Made by a program: the position numbers and the translations under genes
DNA from: Arthrobacter sp. ov118
GTDB taxonomy: Bacteria > Actinomycetota > Actinomycetes > Actinomycetales > Micrococcaceae
Direction: 5' to 3'
Assembly: GCF_900116495.1 (NCBI RefSeq)
Contig: NZ_FPAY01000004.1
Coordinates: 62,001-126,000, forward strand
DNA: 64,000 nt
In this document: positions 53,068 to 64,000 of the stretch, in pieces
Numbering within the stretch: position 1 is the stretch's first letter
How the letters are laid out: the number at the start of each line of letters is the position of its first letter
Notes under the pieces: generated by a model
The model's input: only the letters and a program-made list of their open reading frames with translations
Told to the model about the DNA's origin: nothing
Databases searched by the model: none

Positions 53068-54012
53068 CTAGTCGGTGCCGAGGTCCGCGAGCCGATCTGC
53101 ATCCGGTCCCTGCGCACCGGCTGCCTCCCCACTGTTCCGGACCGAGCGCACCCGGCGCTGGCCCAGGACGACGACGGCGAGCCCCACCAGGATCAGCGCC
53201 AGTCCAGCATAGGTCCCGGCCGGCAGCGTCTCACCGAGGAAAGCGGCAGCCAGGAGCGCCGCCCCGGGGATTTCCAGCAGGATGATCATGGACACGAGCA
53301 GCGGGCTCATGGTTGCCAGCAGATGGTTGAACGCCGTGTGGCCCACGAGCTGGGCGCACACCGTGATGGCGATGATCCCCAGCCAGCCGGCGGCGTCGAA
53401 CCCTGCCAGCGGTACTCCGGCAAACAGTGCCAGCCCGCCCACGATGGCCGCGCACATGCCATAGCAGAGCGTCGTGTAGACCCCGGTGCCCATGCTCTGC
53501 CGGGCCTTGCCTCCGGCGAGGGTGTAGATGCCGGCGAGGGCACCGCCGGCCACGGCCAGGAGATCACCCAGGAGCGCCTCGGGCGACGCACCCATATCGA
53601 AGCCGGTAATGGTCACGACGCCGCCGAAGGCGATGCCCAGCCCCACCAGAACCGGCCAGGGGTGCCGGACGCCCCGGAAGAGTTGGAAGACGGCGATCCA
53701 GGCCGACTGCAGGCACACCAGTGCCGTGGCCGCCGCCACCGAAGTCAGCTGCAGGGACGTGATGAAGCAGGCAAAGTGCAGCGCCAGGGCGGCGGCGGCC
53801 GCGAGCGACCAGCGGAACTCGGCTCCGGTCACCCTGCCGAAATGACGTGGGTTGCGGACCACGACGGGACCGGCCATGACGACGGCCGCAATTGCGTTGC
53901 GCCAGAAGGCGATGGCTAGGGCGCCGACCGACGTCGCGCCCAGCGTGGCGGCGATGAGTGGGCCGGACGAGGCCACACCCAGCACCCCTACGGCCGCAAG
54001 TAAAAAGTTCAC
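53068..54012 (-). CDS. EamA/DMT-family transporter
   Basis: 314 aa with ten hydrophobic helices in two EamA repeats: LLAAVGVLGVASSGPLIAAT, SLQLTSVAAATALVCLQSAW in the first half and FNHLLATMSPLLVSMIILLE, LAAAFLGETLPAGTYAGLAL in the second. Drug/metabolite exporter of unknown substrate. The cytoplasmic tail is hydrophilic (VRSVRNSGEAAGAQG). Convergent with the glycosyltransferase gene. Confidence 0.9.
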   Translation of the reverse strand: MNFLLAAVGVLGVASSGPLIAATLGATSVGALAIAFWRNAIAAVVMAGPVVVRNPRHFGRVTGAEFRWSLAAAAALALHFACFITSLQLTSVAAATALVCLQSAWIAVFQLFRGVRHPWPVLVGLGIAFGGVVTITGFDMGASPEALLGDLLAVAGGALAGIYTLAGGKARQSMGTGVYTTLCYGMCAAIVGGLALFAGVPLAGFDAAGWLGIIAITVCAQLVGHTAFNHLLATMSPLLVSMIILLEIPGAALLAAAFLGETLPAGTYAGLALILVGLAVVVLGQRRVRSVRNSGEAAGAQGPDADRLADLGTD

Positions 54013-54126
54013 CCTCCAACACTAATGGGGCGGGCGGCGCCATGCGTTCCGGCCGTTCTTGACCGTGCCATACCGCGGTGCCAGTCTTAAATCGCGGTCT
54101 CGCCATCAGAGAAGAAGGAGACCAAC

Positions 54127-54495
54127 ATGGCGTCAATGATCCGCAGGAATTTCGACAACCCGGAGGAGACTCGTCCCGTCTCAGCGGGGATGGGCCAGGT
54201 GGAACTCGTCAATCTAGACTCCGGCCCCGTGGGCCGAGCAACGTTCCTGCCGGGCTGGAAGTGGTCCGATCACGTTAAGCCGATTGCTAAGACCGACAGC
54301 TGCATGGTCCAACATGTGGGCTACACCGTTTCCGGGCGGATTAAGGTGGTCATGGACGACGGCGAAGAGGCCGAGTTCGGACCGGGCGATTTCGGTATTA
54401 TCCCGCCCGGACACGATGCCTGGGTACTCGGCGACGAGCCCTATGTGTTCATCGACTGGCAGGGGATGGCGGACTACGCCAAGCCCAAGGAGTGA
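54127..54495 (+). CDS. Cupin-domain protein
   Basis: 122 aa single beta-barrel. Cupin motif 1 is degenerate: KTDSCMVQHVGYTVSGRIKV retains the VQHVGYTVSG core; motif 2 is FGPGDFGIIPPGHDAWVLGD. One or two of the usual metal ligands are changed, so enzymatic activity is uncertain; it may act as a small-molecule binder. GAAGAAGGAG precedes the ATG. Stands alone before the shared terminator. Confidence 0.85.
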   Translation: MASMIRRNFDNPEETRPVSAGMGQVELVNLDSGPVGRATFLPGWKWSDHVKPIAKTDSCMVQHVGYTVSGRIKVVMDDGEEAEFGPGDFGIIPPGHDAWVLGDEPYVFIDWQGMADYAKPKE

Positions 54496-54510
54496 GGGGA
54501 TGTGCATGCA

Positions 54511-54548
54511 AAAAGCCCCGGACCGCATTTCCGCGATCCGGGGCTTTT
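54511..54548. terminator. Bidirectional terminator between cupin gene and tRNA-Ala
   Basis: AAAAGCCCCGGACCGC (54511-54526) and GCGATCCGGGGCTTTT (54533-54548) form a stem with one mismatch and A/T tracts on both sides, so it can end transcripts from both the cupin gene (plus) and tRNA-Ala (minus). Confidence 0.92.
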
Positions 54549-54555
54549 CCTACGG

Positions 54556-54628
54556 TGGAGGCACGGGGACTCGAACCCCGAACCCCCTGCTTGCAAAGCA
54601 GGTGCGCTACCAATTGCGCCATGCCCCC
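54556..54628 (-). tRNA. tRNA-Ala (anticodon TGC)
   Basis: 73 nt. Acceptor GGGGGCA / TGCCTCC plus A; D-loop AATTGGTAG; anticodon stem CCTGC/GCAGG with loop TTTGCAA, anticodon TGC; T-arm CGGGG-TTCGAGT-CCCCG. CCA not encoded. Forms the usual gyrA - tRNA-Ile - tRNA-Ala group. Confidence 0.97.
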
Positions 54629-54700
54629 GTAAGTTGCAACCCGACAATCATACCTTAGTTCCGGAGAGCGGATTTCCAGCTCTCATCCCAAGGCTCCGGG

Positions 54701-54817
54701 TTAATCAACCGTGTCGGTTGAATTGCTCCAGACTTCTTTTCGGGCTTCGGATTCCTGCACTTTCCGGTAGAGGAGCACGCCTGCGACCGTAGCTGCGATA
54801 ACCAGCAACTTCTTCAC
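54701..54817 (-). CDS. DLW-39 family protein
   Basis: 38 aa, too short for most gene finders. GTG 54817 (GGAG 7 nt upstream) gives KKLLVIAATVAGVLLYRKVQ, one membrane helix followed by a basic-acidic helix and the EVWSNSTDTVD tail, where the Trp motif corresponds to the DLW that names the family. Its position between tRNA-Ile and tRNA-Ala downstream of gyrA is the conserved place for this gene in actinobacteria. Function unknown. Confidence 0.85.
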   Translation of the reverse strand: MKKLLVIAATVAGVLLYRKVQESEARKEVWSNSTDTVD

Positions 54818-54885
54818 ACGCACTCCGTTCCGGTCCAGTCAACCTGAACCTTCACTAACCTCTCCCAGAACCAGTACAGGTTCCG

Positions 54886-54959
54886 TGGGCGTACCAGGAC
54901 TTGAACCTGGGACCTCTTCGTTATCAGCGAAGCGCTCTAACCGCCTGAGCTATACGCCC
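54886..54959 (-). tRNA. tRNA-Ile (anticodon GAT)
   Basis: 74 nt. Acceptor GGGCGTA / TACGCCC plus A; D-arm AGCTCAGGCGGTTAGAGC; anticodon loop CTGATAA with anticodon GAT; T-arm CCAGG-TTCAAGT-CCTGG. CCA not encoded. Directly downstream of the gyrA-DUF3566 operon. Confidence 0.97.
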
Positions 54960-55057
54960 CGATGCCTCATCGGGCCGAGATATGACTTTACAGCACATCC
55001 CGGCCCGATCTCAAATCGAGGCTCTTTCCCGCGGGATTCCGGGGAAAAATACGGGTT

Positions 55058-55662
55058 TTAGTCGTCCGTGAGGGTCACGCCGATGCCGCCTACAAGCGTT
55101 GCTGCGATGTTGTACAGCACCGCGGAAAGCATGGACAGGGCGGTCAGCAGCACTACGTTGATCACGGCGATGATGGTGGCGAAGGAGGCCACCTGCCCCA
55201 GGGAGGCCACCTTCTTCAACTCAAAGCCGCCGCCTTCGGAGCCCGCGAGGGTGCCCAGCAGGCTGTCCACCTGATCAAAGATCCCGGTCAGGTCAAGGAC
55301 GGTCCAAAGCACGATGGCAGCCACCACGGTGACGATGCCCAAGGCCACGGAGAGCAGAAATGCCATTTTGAGCACGGACCAGGGATCAACCTTGCTGACC
55401 AGCAGCTTAGCCCGGCGGACCTTGGCCTTGGGAGCGGGTTTGACCAGGCCGCTGGCGGCCTGGCCAGACTGGGCGGGGCGCTGGCCCGGCACGACCGGGC
55501 GCTGGCTGGGGGCCGGCGGACGCTGCCCGCCGCCCGTGGCTGCGCCGGGCATCCCTGGACGCTGCTGCGGCCGCGTGGGAGCCCCTACCCGCGGGGCGGC
55601 GGCGGGCTGCCGCACCCCGCCCGCTGCGCCGCTGCTCGGCTTGGGATATGAGTCGGAATTAC

Positions 55663-55666
<4 letters not shown>
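55058..55666 (-). CDS. DUF3566 domain membrane protein
   Basis: 202 aa. The first 85 residues are Pro/Gln/Gly-rich and disordered (PTRPQQRPGMPGAATGGGQR). The C-terminal DUF3566 domain has VDPWSVLKMAFLLSVALGIV and VINVVLLTALSMLSAVLYNI as two membrane helices and ends GIGVTLTDD, the usual family terminus. Its GTG start overlaps the gyrA stop (GTGA). The gyrA-DUF3566 pairing is conserved in actinobacteria; function unknown. Confidence 0.93.
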
Positions 55667-58419
<2,753 letters not shown>

Positions 58420-58479
58420 AGTCTATATTTTCCATTTCAGGTATATATCAGTCCGGGCATACCAAGGGCTGGGGAGCCG

Positions 58480-60561
58480 CTAGATATCCAGGAACCGGAC
58501 GTCCTTGGCGTTCTGCTGAATGAAGTTCCGGCGCGATTCCACGTCCTCGCCCATCAGGACAGAGAAGATCTGGTCTGCAGCCAGGGCGTCGTCCATCGTC
58601 ACCTGGAGCAGGGTCCGGTGCTCCGGGTCCATGGTGGTGTCCCACAGCTCGGTGTAGTCCATCTCGCCGAGGCCCTTGTAGCGCTGGATCCCGTTGTCCT
58701 TGGGGATACGACGGCCGGCGGCCTGGCCGGAAAGCAGCTTCGCGTCGCGCTCCCGGTCGCTGTAGACGTAATCGTGCGGTGCGTTGGACCACTTGATCCG
58801 GTACAGCGGCGGCTGAGCGAGGTAGACGTACCCGTTTTCGATCAGCGGGCGCATGTAACGGAACAGCAGAGTCATCAGCAGGGTGGTGATGTGCTGGCCG
58901 TCGACGTCGGCATCGGCCATGAGCACGATCTTGTGATACCGCAGCTTGGCGAGGTCGAAGTCCTCGCCAATGCCGGTGCCGAAGGCCGTGATCATGGACT
59001 GGACCTCGGCATTGCCGAGCGCCTTGTCCAGGCGGGCCCGCTCCACGTTCAGGATCTTGCCTCGGAGCGGCAGGATTGCCTGGGTCTCGGGGTTGCGGCC
59101 GCGCTTGGCGGACCCGCCGGCCGAGTCGCCCTCCACAATGTAGACCTCGCAGTTCTCCGGATTCTTCGACGAGCAGTCCGAGAGCTTACCGGGCATCCCG
59201 AAGGACTCCAGCGGGCTCTTACGGCGGGCATTGTCGCGGGCTTTCCGCGCCGCCATGCGGGCCTGGGCCGCGGAAATGGCTTTGCGGATCACGTCGCGTG
59301 CCGGGCCTGGGTTGCGCTCAAGCCAGTCGCCCAGGCCGTCGGTGACCACCCGCTGGACAAAGCCCTTGACCTCGGAGTTGCCGAGCTTGGTCTTGGTCTG
59401 GCCCTCGAACTGAGGCTCCGACAGCTTCACGGAAATGACCGCCGTCAGGCCTTCACGGATGTCATCGCCGGTGAGATTGTCGTCCTTTTCCTTGATGATG
59501 TTTTTCTCCCGCGCGTAGCGGTTGATGAGTGAGGTCATCGCGGCGCGGAAGCCTTCTTCGTGGGTGCCGCCCTCATGCGTGTTGATGGTATTGGCGTAGG
59601 TGTGGACACTTTCGGAATACGCGTTGGTCCACTGCATCGCCATTTCCAGAGCGATGTGCCGTTCCGTGTCCTCGGTCTCGAAGGCGATGACGTCCTCGTG
59701 GACGACATCAACCTTCTTGCCGGAGTTCAGGTGCTTGACGTAGTCCAGCAGGCCGTTGTCGTACTGGTACACCACGGTGTGGAATTCGGCCGGGACTTCC
59801 CCCTCGGTGGCGACGGCGTCCAGATCGAGGTCGGCGTCCTCGGACGGCTCCTCCGGAGCTTGGCGTTCGTCGGTCAGCGTGATGCGCAGCCCCTTGTTCA
59901 GGAAAGCCATCTGCTGGAAGCGTGCGCGCAGCGTCTCGAAGTCGAACTCCGTGGTCTCGAAGATGCTGGCGTCCGGGTAGAAGGTCTGCGTGGTTCCGGT
60001 CTCAGAGGTCTCCTCACCCTTGACCAGCTCGCCCTGCGGCTTGCCGCCGTCAACGAAGGACATCCGCCACACGTGGCCCTGCCGGCGGACTTCGGTGTTG
60101 ACCCGGCTGGAAAGCGCGTTGACCACCGAGATGCCCACCCCGTGCAGGCCGCCGGAGACCGCGTAGCCTCCGCCGCCGAATTTGCCGCCGGCGTGCAGGA
60201 TGGTCATGACGACTTCCACCGTGGGCTTGTGCTCCGTGGGGTGCATGTCGACCGGGATGCCGCGGCCGTCGTCCACCACTTTGACGCCGCCGTCGGCCTG
60301 CAGCACGATTTCGATGTGGGTGCAGTACCCGGCAAGTGCCTCGTCAACGGAGTTGTCCACCACTTCATAGACCAGGTGGTGCAGGCCCCGGGGACCGGTG
60401 GAGCCGATGTACATGCCCGGACGTTTCCGGACCGCTTCCAGACCTTCAAGGACCGTAATGTCGCTGGCGCCGTATTCGCGCGATGTCGCGGTGCCGGACG
60501 TTTCCGCCGCCTCTTCCACGACGTCTTCCATTACCGGGCTCTCTACATTGTCGTTAGCCAC
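58480..60561 (-). CDS. gyrB: DNA gyrase subunit B
   Basis: 693 aa ATPase subunit. GHKL motifs YEVVDNSVDEALAGY, VDDGRGIPVDMH, GGKFGGGGYAVSGGLHGVG; TOPRIM motifs YIVEGDSAGGSAK and LMADADVDGQHI; C-terminus RRNFIQQNAKDVRFLDI. An acidic stretch (EEPSEDADLDLDAVATEG, about 240-258) interrupts the transducer domain, an insertion common in actinobacteria. ATG 60561 with AAGAGGAG upstream. Confidence 0.98.
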   Translation of the reverse strand: MANDNVESPVMEDVVEEAAETSGTATSREYGASDITVLEGLEAVRKRPGMYIGSTGPRGLHHLVYEVVDNSVDEALAGYCTHIEIVLQADGGVKVVDDGRGIPVDMHPTEHKPTVEVVMTILHAGGKFGGGGYAVSGGLHGVGISVVNALSSRVNTEVRRQGHVWRMSFVDGGKPQGELVKGEETSETGTTQTFYPDASIFETTEFDFETLRARFQQMAFLNKGLRITLTDERQAPEEPSEDADLDLDAVATEGEVPAEFHTVVYQYDNGLLDYVKHLNSGKKVDVVHEDVIAFETEDTERHIALEMAMQWTNAYSESVHTYANTINTHEGGTHEEGFRAAMTSLINRYAREKNIIKEKDDNLTGDDIREGLTAVISVKLSEPQFEGQTKTKLGNSEVKGFVQRVVTDGLGDWLERNPGPARDVIRKAISAAQARMAARKARDNARRKSPLESFGMPGKLSDCSSKNPENCEVYIVEGDSAGGSAKRGRNPETQAILPLRGKILNVERARLDKALGNAEVQSMITAFGTGIGEDFDLAKLRYHKIVLMADADVDGQHITTLLMTLLFRYMRPLIENGYVYLAQPPLYRIKWSNAPHDYVYSDRERDAKLLSGQAAGRRIPKDNGIQRYKGLGEMDYTELWDTTMDPEHRTLLQVTMDDALAADQIFSVLMGEDVESRRNFIQQNAKDVRFLDI

Positions 60562-60976
60562 AGGCGCTTTCGACTCCTCTTATGTTCGTTGGAGGCCGGC
60601 CCTTGCCTCTACCGTGGAAAGGACTCCTGCCTACAGGCACGTCACTGACGACGCGCGGTGCTCCGCAGACTTGAGGATCCGTCCGCCGCACGCTGAAACA
60701 GCATCGGAAACGGACTCAGTCAACGTTTCACCGGCGCCCAGTTATCTACCACGATTCTATCGTGCTATAGGGCCCAACCCCGCATTCCAGCGCGCCGAAC
60801 GGGCAGGAAAGTACCCGCTGAGAGGCCACTGGCTCCCCCTGCAAGGCTTTCGGGGTCCAGTCGTAGGGTGCGTATACAGCCCTTGGGCGTCCAAGCGCCC
60901 AGCACACCGCTTACGGATGTTTCAATGATTTTTGCAAGACGTGCAACAGGCCCGGTAAGCGCCGCGGAAGCCGGAC
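60562..60976. other. gyrB upstream region with a palindrome
   Basis: 415 bp between the DUF721 stop and gyrB. It contains the 15-bp palindrome CACGAT-TCT-ATCGTG at 60750-60764, whose minus-strand version embeds a TAGAAT -10-like box (60754-60759) for gyrB. This suggests an operator or supercoiling-sensitive element at the gyrB promoter, but the -35 region is weak. The long leader (about 190 nt) shows no gene. No other signal seen. Confidence 0.5.
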
Positions 60977-61537
60977 CTATCCGTAGGTGTCACGGGGCCC
61001 GCGACCGTTGACCGTCCGGAGGCCCTTGCGCCAGCTCGGCGCCGCAGGTCCGAGCACCTGGATATTGGTGACGACGCCGTCGCCGAGCTCGGTGCGGAAC
61101 TTTTCCAGCAGGCTGCTGCTCAGCAGCCGCAGTTGGGTTGCCCAAGCCGTGGAATCAGTCCGCACGTGCAAGGTGGTATCCGTGAAACTTTCAGGGGTGC
61201 AGTGGGCCGAGATTTCCGGTCCCACCAGGGTGGGCCATTGCGCCATCACGGAGCCGACAGCCACGGGCGAGCTCCAACCGCGTTCGGCCACGAGGCGTCC
61301 CACGACCTTCCCTAGGCCCAGTGGATCCCTGCCGGTGCCATGGAATTGGGAGAACCCGCGGGTTCCCCGCGCGCTGCGGGCGGGTTTTTGGGCACTCGAC
61401 CCGGAGCGCGGGACGGCCCGGCGGATTTCCCCGCGTGCCGCTGCAGCGTCGCGCATCCTGTTGAGGGCTGCCTGGGCCGCATCGATGGCGTCGGGATCGC
61501 GGCCCGGCTGCAGGCCGCCGTCGGTATCCTTATTCAT
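60977..61537 (-). CDS. DUF721 (DciA-like) protein
   Basis: 186 aa. The conserved core is GSVMAQWPTLVGPEISAHCT and TLHVRTDSTAWATQLRLLSS, followed by LLEKFRTELGDGVVTNIQVL, the KH-like DUF721 domain; the N-terminal 90 residues are disordered and basic. DciA is the replicative-helicase loader of most bacteria, and the corresponding Mycobacterium gene (Rv0004) has that role. Start overlaps the recF stop (ATGA). Confidence 0.92.
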   Translation of the reverse strand: MNKDTDGGLQPGRDPDAIDAAQAALNRMRDAAAARGEIRRAVPRSGSSAQKPARSARGTRGFSQFHGTGRDPLGLGKVVGRLVAERGWSSPVAVGSVMAQWPTLVGPEISAHCTPESFTDTTLHVRTDSTAWATQLRLLSSSLLEKFRTELGDGVVTNIQVLGPAAPSWRKGLRTVNGRGPRDTYG

Positions 61538-62748
61538 CGACAGTCCTGCTCATCGATTCCTCCCGGGATGACCTTCACCCGCCGTCCGGTCAACTCCACT
61601 GGGATGTCGGCCTCGACGGCGGCGGTGACCAGCACCTGCTCGGCGCCGGATACTATTGCCGCCAGTTTACGCCGCCGTTGGACGTCAAGCTCGGCAAAGA
61701 CATCATCGAGAATCAGGATCGGCGCCGACCCCCCGGTACGGGCGTCATCGAGCATGACGTAATACGAGGCCAGACGCAGGGACAGGCACATGGACCAGGT
61801 TTCTCCGTGCGAGGCGTAGCCCTTGGCCGGAGCCGATCCGAGCAGGAGCTCGAGTTCGTCGCGGTGCGGCCCCACCAAGGAGATGCCCCGTTCCAGCTCT
61901 TTGCGGCGTGCCGTCGCAAAGGCCTGGATGTAGCGTTCGGTGAGCTGCTCGACCGACAGCAGGCGCAGGTCCTCCGCGGGTGCGGCGGCCGCGGCGTCGC
62001 CGGTCTCAATTGCAGTTCGCGGTGCGCCACCGTCGTCGTCGAGAATGTCCTGGAGCGTGGAACGGTACACCGCTGCTGCCTGCTTGGAGCCGTCCGTCAG
62101 CTGCGCATAGGCGTTTTTCAGGTGCGGCTGCAGGCGGTCGACAAGTTCCAGGCGCGCATGCAGCAGCTCGGCCCCGGCCCGGGCCATGTGTTGGTCCCAG
62201 ACATCCAGGGTCGCCTCATGGCCGGCAGTAAATTTTCCGGCCCGGGCCGATTTGAGCAGGGCGTTGCGCTGCTTCAGCACACGGTCGTAGTCGCTCCTGG
62301 TCGCGGCGTGGCGCGGCGTGAGGCTGACCAGGAGTTCGTCCAGAAACCGGCGGCGGCTGGACGGATCGCCCTTGACCAGGGCCAGGTCTTCCGGGGCGAA
62401 GAGCACCGTCTGGCAGATGCCGAGCAGGTCCCGGGCGCGGACAGGATTGCTCCGGTTGATCCGTCCCCGGTTGGCCCGGGCCGCATTGATTTCCAGTTCA
62501 AGCACCGTGGCTTGCTCGCCGCGGACCAGCTTGGCCCGGATCATCGCCCGTTCGGTACCGAAGCGCAGCAGCGGCGCGTCCGTGCTGACCCGGTGCGAGC
62601 TGAGCGTTGCCAGATACCCGATGGCCTCCATCAGGTTGGTCTTGCCGATGCCGTTGGATCCCACCAGGACAGTGACTCCGGGCTCAAGGCTCAGGTCCAC
62701 CTGGGCGTAACTGCGGAAATCTGTGAGCGAGAGTTTTTCTAGGTACAC
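61534..62748 (-). CDS. recF: DNA replication/repair protein RecF
   Basis: 404 aa SMC-like ATPase that loads RecA at gaps with RecO/RecR. Walker A VLVGSNGIGKTNLMEAIGYL, signature region ASHGETWSMCLSLRLASYYV and Walker B PILILDDVFAELDVQRRRKL are intact. Starts MYLEKLSLTDFRSYAQVDLS. 27 nt after gnd; overlaps the DUF721 gene by 4 nt. Confidence 0.97.
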   Translation of the reverse strand: MYLEKLSLTDFRSYAQVDLSLEPGVTVLVGSNGIGKTNLMEAIGYLATLSSHRVSTDAPLLRFGTERAMIRAKLVRGEQATVLELEINAARANRGRINRSNPVRARDLLGICQTVLFAPEDLALVKGDPSSRRRFLDELLVSLTPRHAATRSDYDRVLKQRNALLKSARAGKFTAGHEATLDVWDQHMARAGAELLHARLELVDRLQPHLKNAYAQLTDGSKQAAAVYRSTLQDILDDDGGAPRTAIETGDAAAAAPAEDLRLLSVEQLTERYIQAFATARRKELERGISLVGPHRDELELLLGSAPAKGYASHGETWSMCLSLRLASYYVMLDDARTGGSAPILILDDVFAELDVQRRRKLAAIVSGAEQVLVTAAVEADIPVELTGRRVKVIPGGIDEQDCR

Positions 62749-62775
62749 GCGGGTTTCAGGACCTCACCGGCAGGA

Positions 62776-63660
62776 TTACTTGGCTGGCCGGGTCGCGTGG
62801 CCGCCGAACTGGTGGCGCAGTGCGGACACCATCTTCATGGCCGGCGAGTTGTCCTCGCGGGAGGAGAACCTGGCAAAGAGCGCTGCCGTGATCGCCGGTG
62901 CGGGCACGGCGTTGGCGATGGCTTCCTCGACTGTCCAGCGGCCTTCACCGGAATCCTCGACGTAGTCGGAGATCGACTCCAGTCCGGGATCCTCGTCGAG
63001 GGCCTTGACCATGAGGTCCAGGAGCCAGGAGCGGACAACGGTGCCCTTTTGCCAGGCCCGGAACGTTCCGGGAAGATCGTCCACGATGTCCTTTGCGGCC
63101 AGGAGTTCGTAGCCTTCCGCGTAGGCCTGCATCAGGCCGTATTCGATCCCGTTGTGGACCATCTTGGCGTAGTGGCCTGCGCCGATGCCGCCCACGTGCA
63201 CGAAGCTGTCGGCACGTTCCCCGGCGGGTCGGAGGGCGTCGAAGACGGGCAGGGCCCGTTCGATGTCAGCGGCGTCGCCGCCGGCCATGAGGCCGTAGCC
63301 GTTCTGGAGGCCCCAGACTCCGCCGGACACGCCGCAGTCGGCAAAGCGGATTCCCTTCTGGGCCAGGGCGGCGCCGTGTTTCTGGTCTTCGGTGAACCGC
63401 GAGTTGCCGCCGTCGATCACGAGGTCGCCGGCGTCGAGCTTGTTGCCCAGTTCGGTGATCACGGCGTCTGTGATGTCGCCGGAGGGAACCATGACCCAGA
63501 TCAAGCGGGGAGCCGGGACGGCGGCGATGAGTTCGTCCACGCTTGCGACGTCGGTGACGTCCGGGTTGCGGTCAAGGCCGGTGACCTCGATCCCGGCGTT
63601 GCGCAGGCGTTCGCGCATGTTGAAGCCCATTTTGCCAAGGCCGATTAGTCCGATGTGCAC
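62776..63660 (-). CDS. gnd: 6-phosphogluconate dehydrogenase, decarboxylating (short, GndA/YqeC-type)
   Basis: 294 aa from GTG 63660, giving VHIGLIGLGKMGFNMRERL. Oxidative decarboxylation of 6-phosphogluconate to ribulose-5-phosphate. Rossmann loop GLIGLGKMG, DGGNSRFTEDQKH, catalytic Lys in GAGHYAKMVHNGIEYGLMQA. The short form usually prefers NAD. Its location between dnaN and recF is characteristic of Micrococcaceae and relatives. Confidence 0.95.
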   Translation of the reverse strand: MHIGLIGLGKMGFNMRERLRNAGIEVTGLDRNPDVTDVASVDELIAAVPAPRLIWVMVPSGDITDAVITELGNKLDAGDLVIDGGNSRFTEDQKHGAALAQKGIRFADCGVSGGVWGLQNGYGLMAGGDAADIERALPVFDALRPAGERADSFVHVGGIGAGHYAKMVHNGIEYGLMQAYAEGYELLAAKDIVDDLPGTFRAWQKGTVVRSWLLDLMVKALDEDPGLESISDYVEDSGEGRWTVEEAIANAVPAPAITAALFARFSSREDNSPAMKMVSALRHQFGGHATRPAK

Positions 63661-63764
63661 GGGAAGAACTCTTTTCTGCGCTGGGGTTTGCTGCGGTGGG
63701 CCCTCACCCAACTGGCTGGCAGCAGGGGCCGTTCTGAGGGGTCAAACGGCCCACATCTGCGGAG

Positions 63765-64000
63765 CTAGTTGGGCAGCCGGACGGGCATGACGAGGTAGCG
63801 GTAATCGCCCTGGTCCTCGCCCTCGGCGTCCTGCTGGGCCGTGATCATGGCCGGCTTGGGCGCGGTGGTGAAGGAGAAGCGCACGAACTTGGTTTCGATG
63901 ACGCTGAGGCCCTCGATGAGGTAGTTCGGGTTGAAGGCGACCGTGATGTCCTCACCGGACAGCTGGGCTTCAAGTTCTTCCGAGGCCTGGGCGTCCTCGC
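63765..64000 (-). CDS. dnaN: DNA polymerase III beta clamp, 3' end only
   Basis: Only the last 78 codons are inside the window. The C-terminus DQGDYRYLVMPVRLPN followed by TAG at 63765 is diagnostic of DnaN (YLVMPxRLP terminus, the clamp-binding pocket region). Preceding residues such as FNPNYLIEGLSVIETKFVRF match the third clamp domain. dnaA should lie beyond the window on the same strand. Confidence 0.96.
   Translation of the reverse strand, partial: EDAQASEELEAQLSGEDITVAFNPNYLIEGLSVIETKFVRFSFTTAPKPAMITAQQDAEGEDQGDYRYLVMPVRLPN

Noticed and set aside
63726..63752. Inverted repeat GGGCCGTT / AACGGCCC between dnaN and gnd as a terminator
   Set aside because: Only 8 bp with a long loop and no T-run on the minus strand; left unannotated.

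Overview
The window is high-GC DNA from an actinobacterium, most likely an Arthrobacter-like member of the Micrococcaceae. The evidence is the gene order dnaN-gnd-recF-DUF721-gyrB-gyrA-DUF3566-tRNA-Ile-DLW39-tRNA-Ala at the right end, the fhaA-fhaB-pstP-SEDS-pbpA-pknA-pknB block, crgA and a class E sortase, many GTG/TTG starts, and actinobacterial families such as DUF5997 and DUF6221. The right edge is the origin-proximal part of the chromosome; the window stops inside dnaN, so dnaA and the conventional dnaA-dnaN origin are not visible. I see no IS element, prophage, integrase, rRNA or CRISPR array.

Region 1 (1-13.3 kb) is a pentose module. A sugar ABC transporter (chvE-mmsA-mmsB, minus strand) is divergent from araB-araD-araA and an aldose-epimerase gene. 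They share a control region in which identical 17-bp operators lie in opposite orientation, one on each promoter. Two tandem, closely similar LacI-family genes follow. A third LacI gene then leads a ribokinase / RpiB-type isomerase / MHS-transporter set. It has two abutting TGGAAnCGATTCCA operators at its promoter and a perfect third copy inside the ribokinase coding sequence.

Region 2 (14.7-22 kb) holds remnants of a LacI gene and a DUF805 gene flanking a complete urease operon, ureA-B-C-E-F-G-D plus a NiCoT nickel permease (minus strand). UreC carries two glycine-rich insertions.

Region 3 (22-35.3 kb) is mixed accessory and housekeeping DNA: a secreted repeat protein, small conserved genes, a LysR effector domain lacking its HTH, flavin and VOC enzymes, a putative putrescine uptake/oxidation operon (amine oxidase, double Usp, APC permease) with a divergent TetR and a clear operator, a TetR-SDR pair with a LmrA/YxaF-like operator, and tRNA-Leu.

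Region 4 (35.7-54.5 kb) contains the tightly overlapping cell-wall/signalling operon fhaA to pknB, then pabA, a 56-aa membrane protein, sortase E, crgA, a Tag-family glycosylase, rhomboid, cyclophilin, a protein built from 11-residue repeats, a glycosyltransferase, a DMT exporter and a cupin. Between the tag-like gene and the rhomboid gene lies about 1.1 kb of non-coding DNA. It holds an array of facing pairs of DnaA-box-like 9-mers (five exact TTATCCACA), organised in duplicated modules, followed by a large inverted repeat and 23-bp tandem repeats. This is the most unusual object in the window.

Region 5 (54.5-64 kb) has tRNA-Ala, a 38-aa DLW-39 protein, tRNA-Ile, DUF3566, gyrA, gyrB, a DUF721 (DciA-like) gene, recF, gnd and the 3' end of dnaN.
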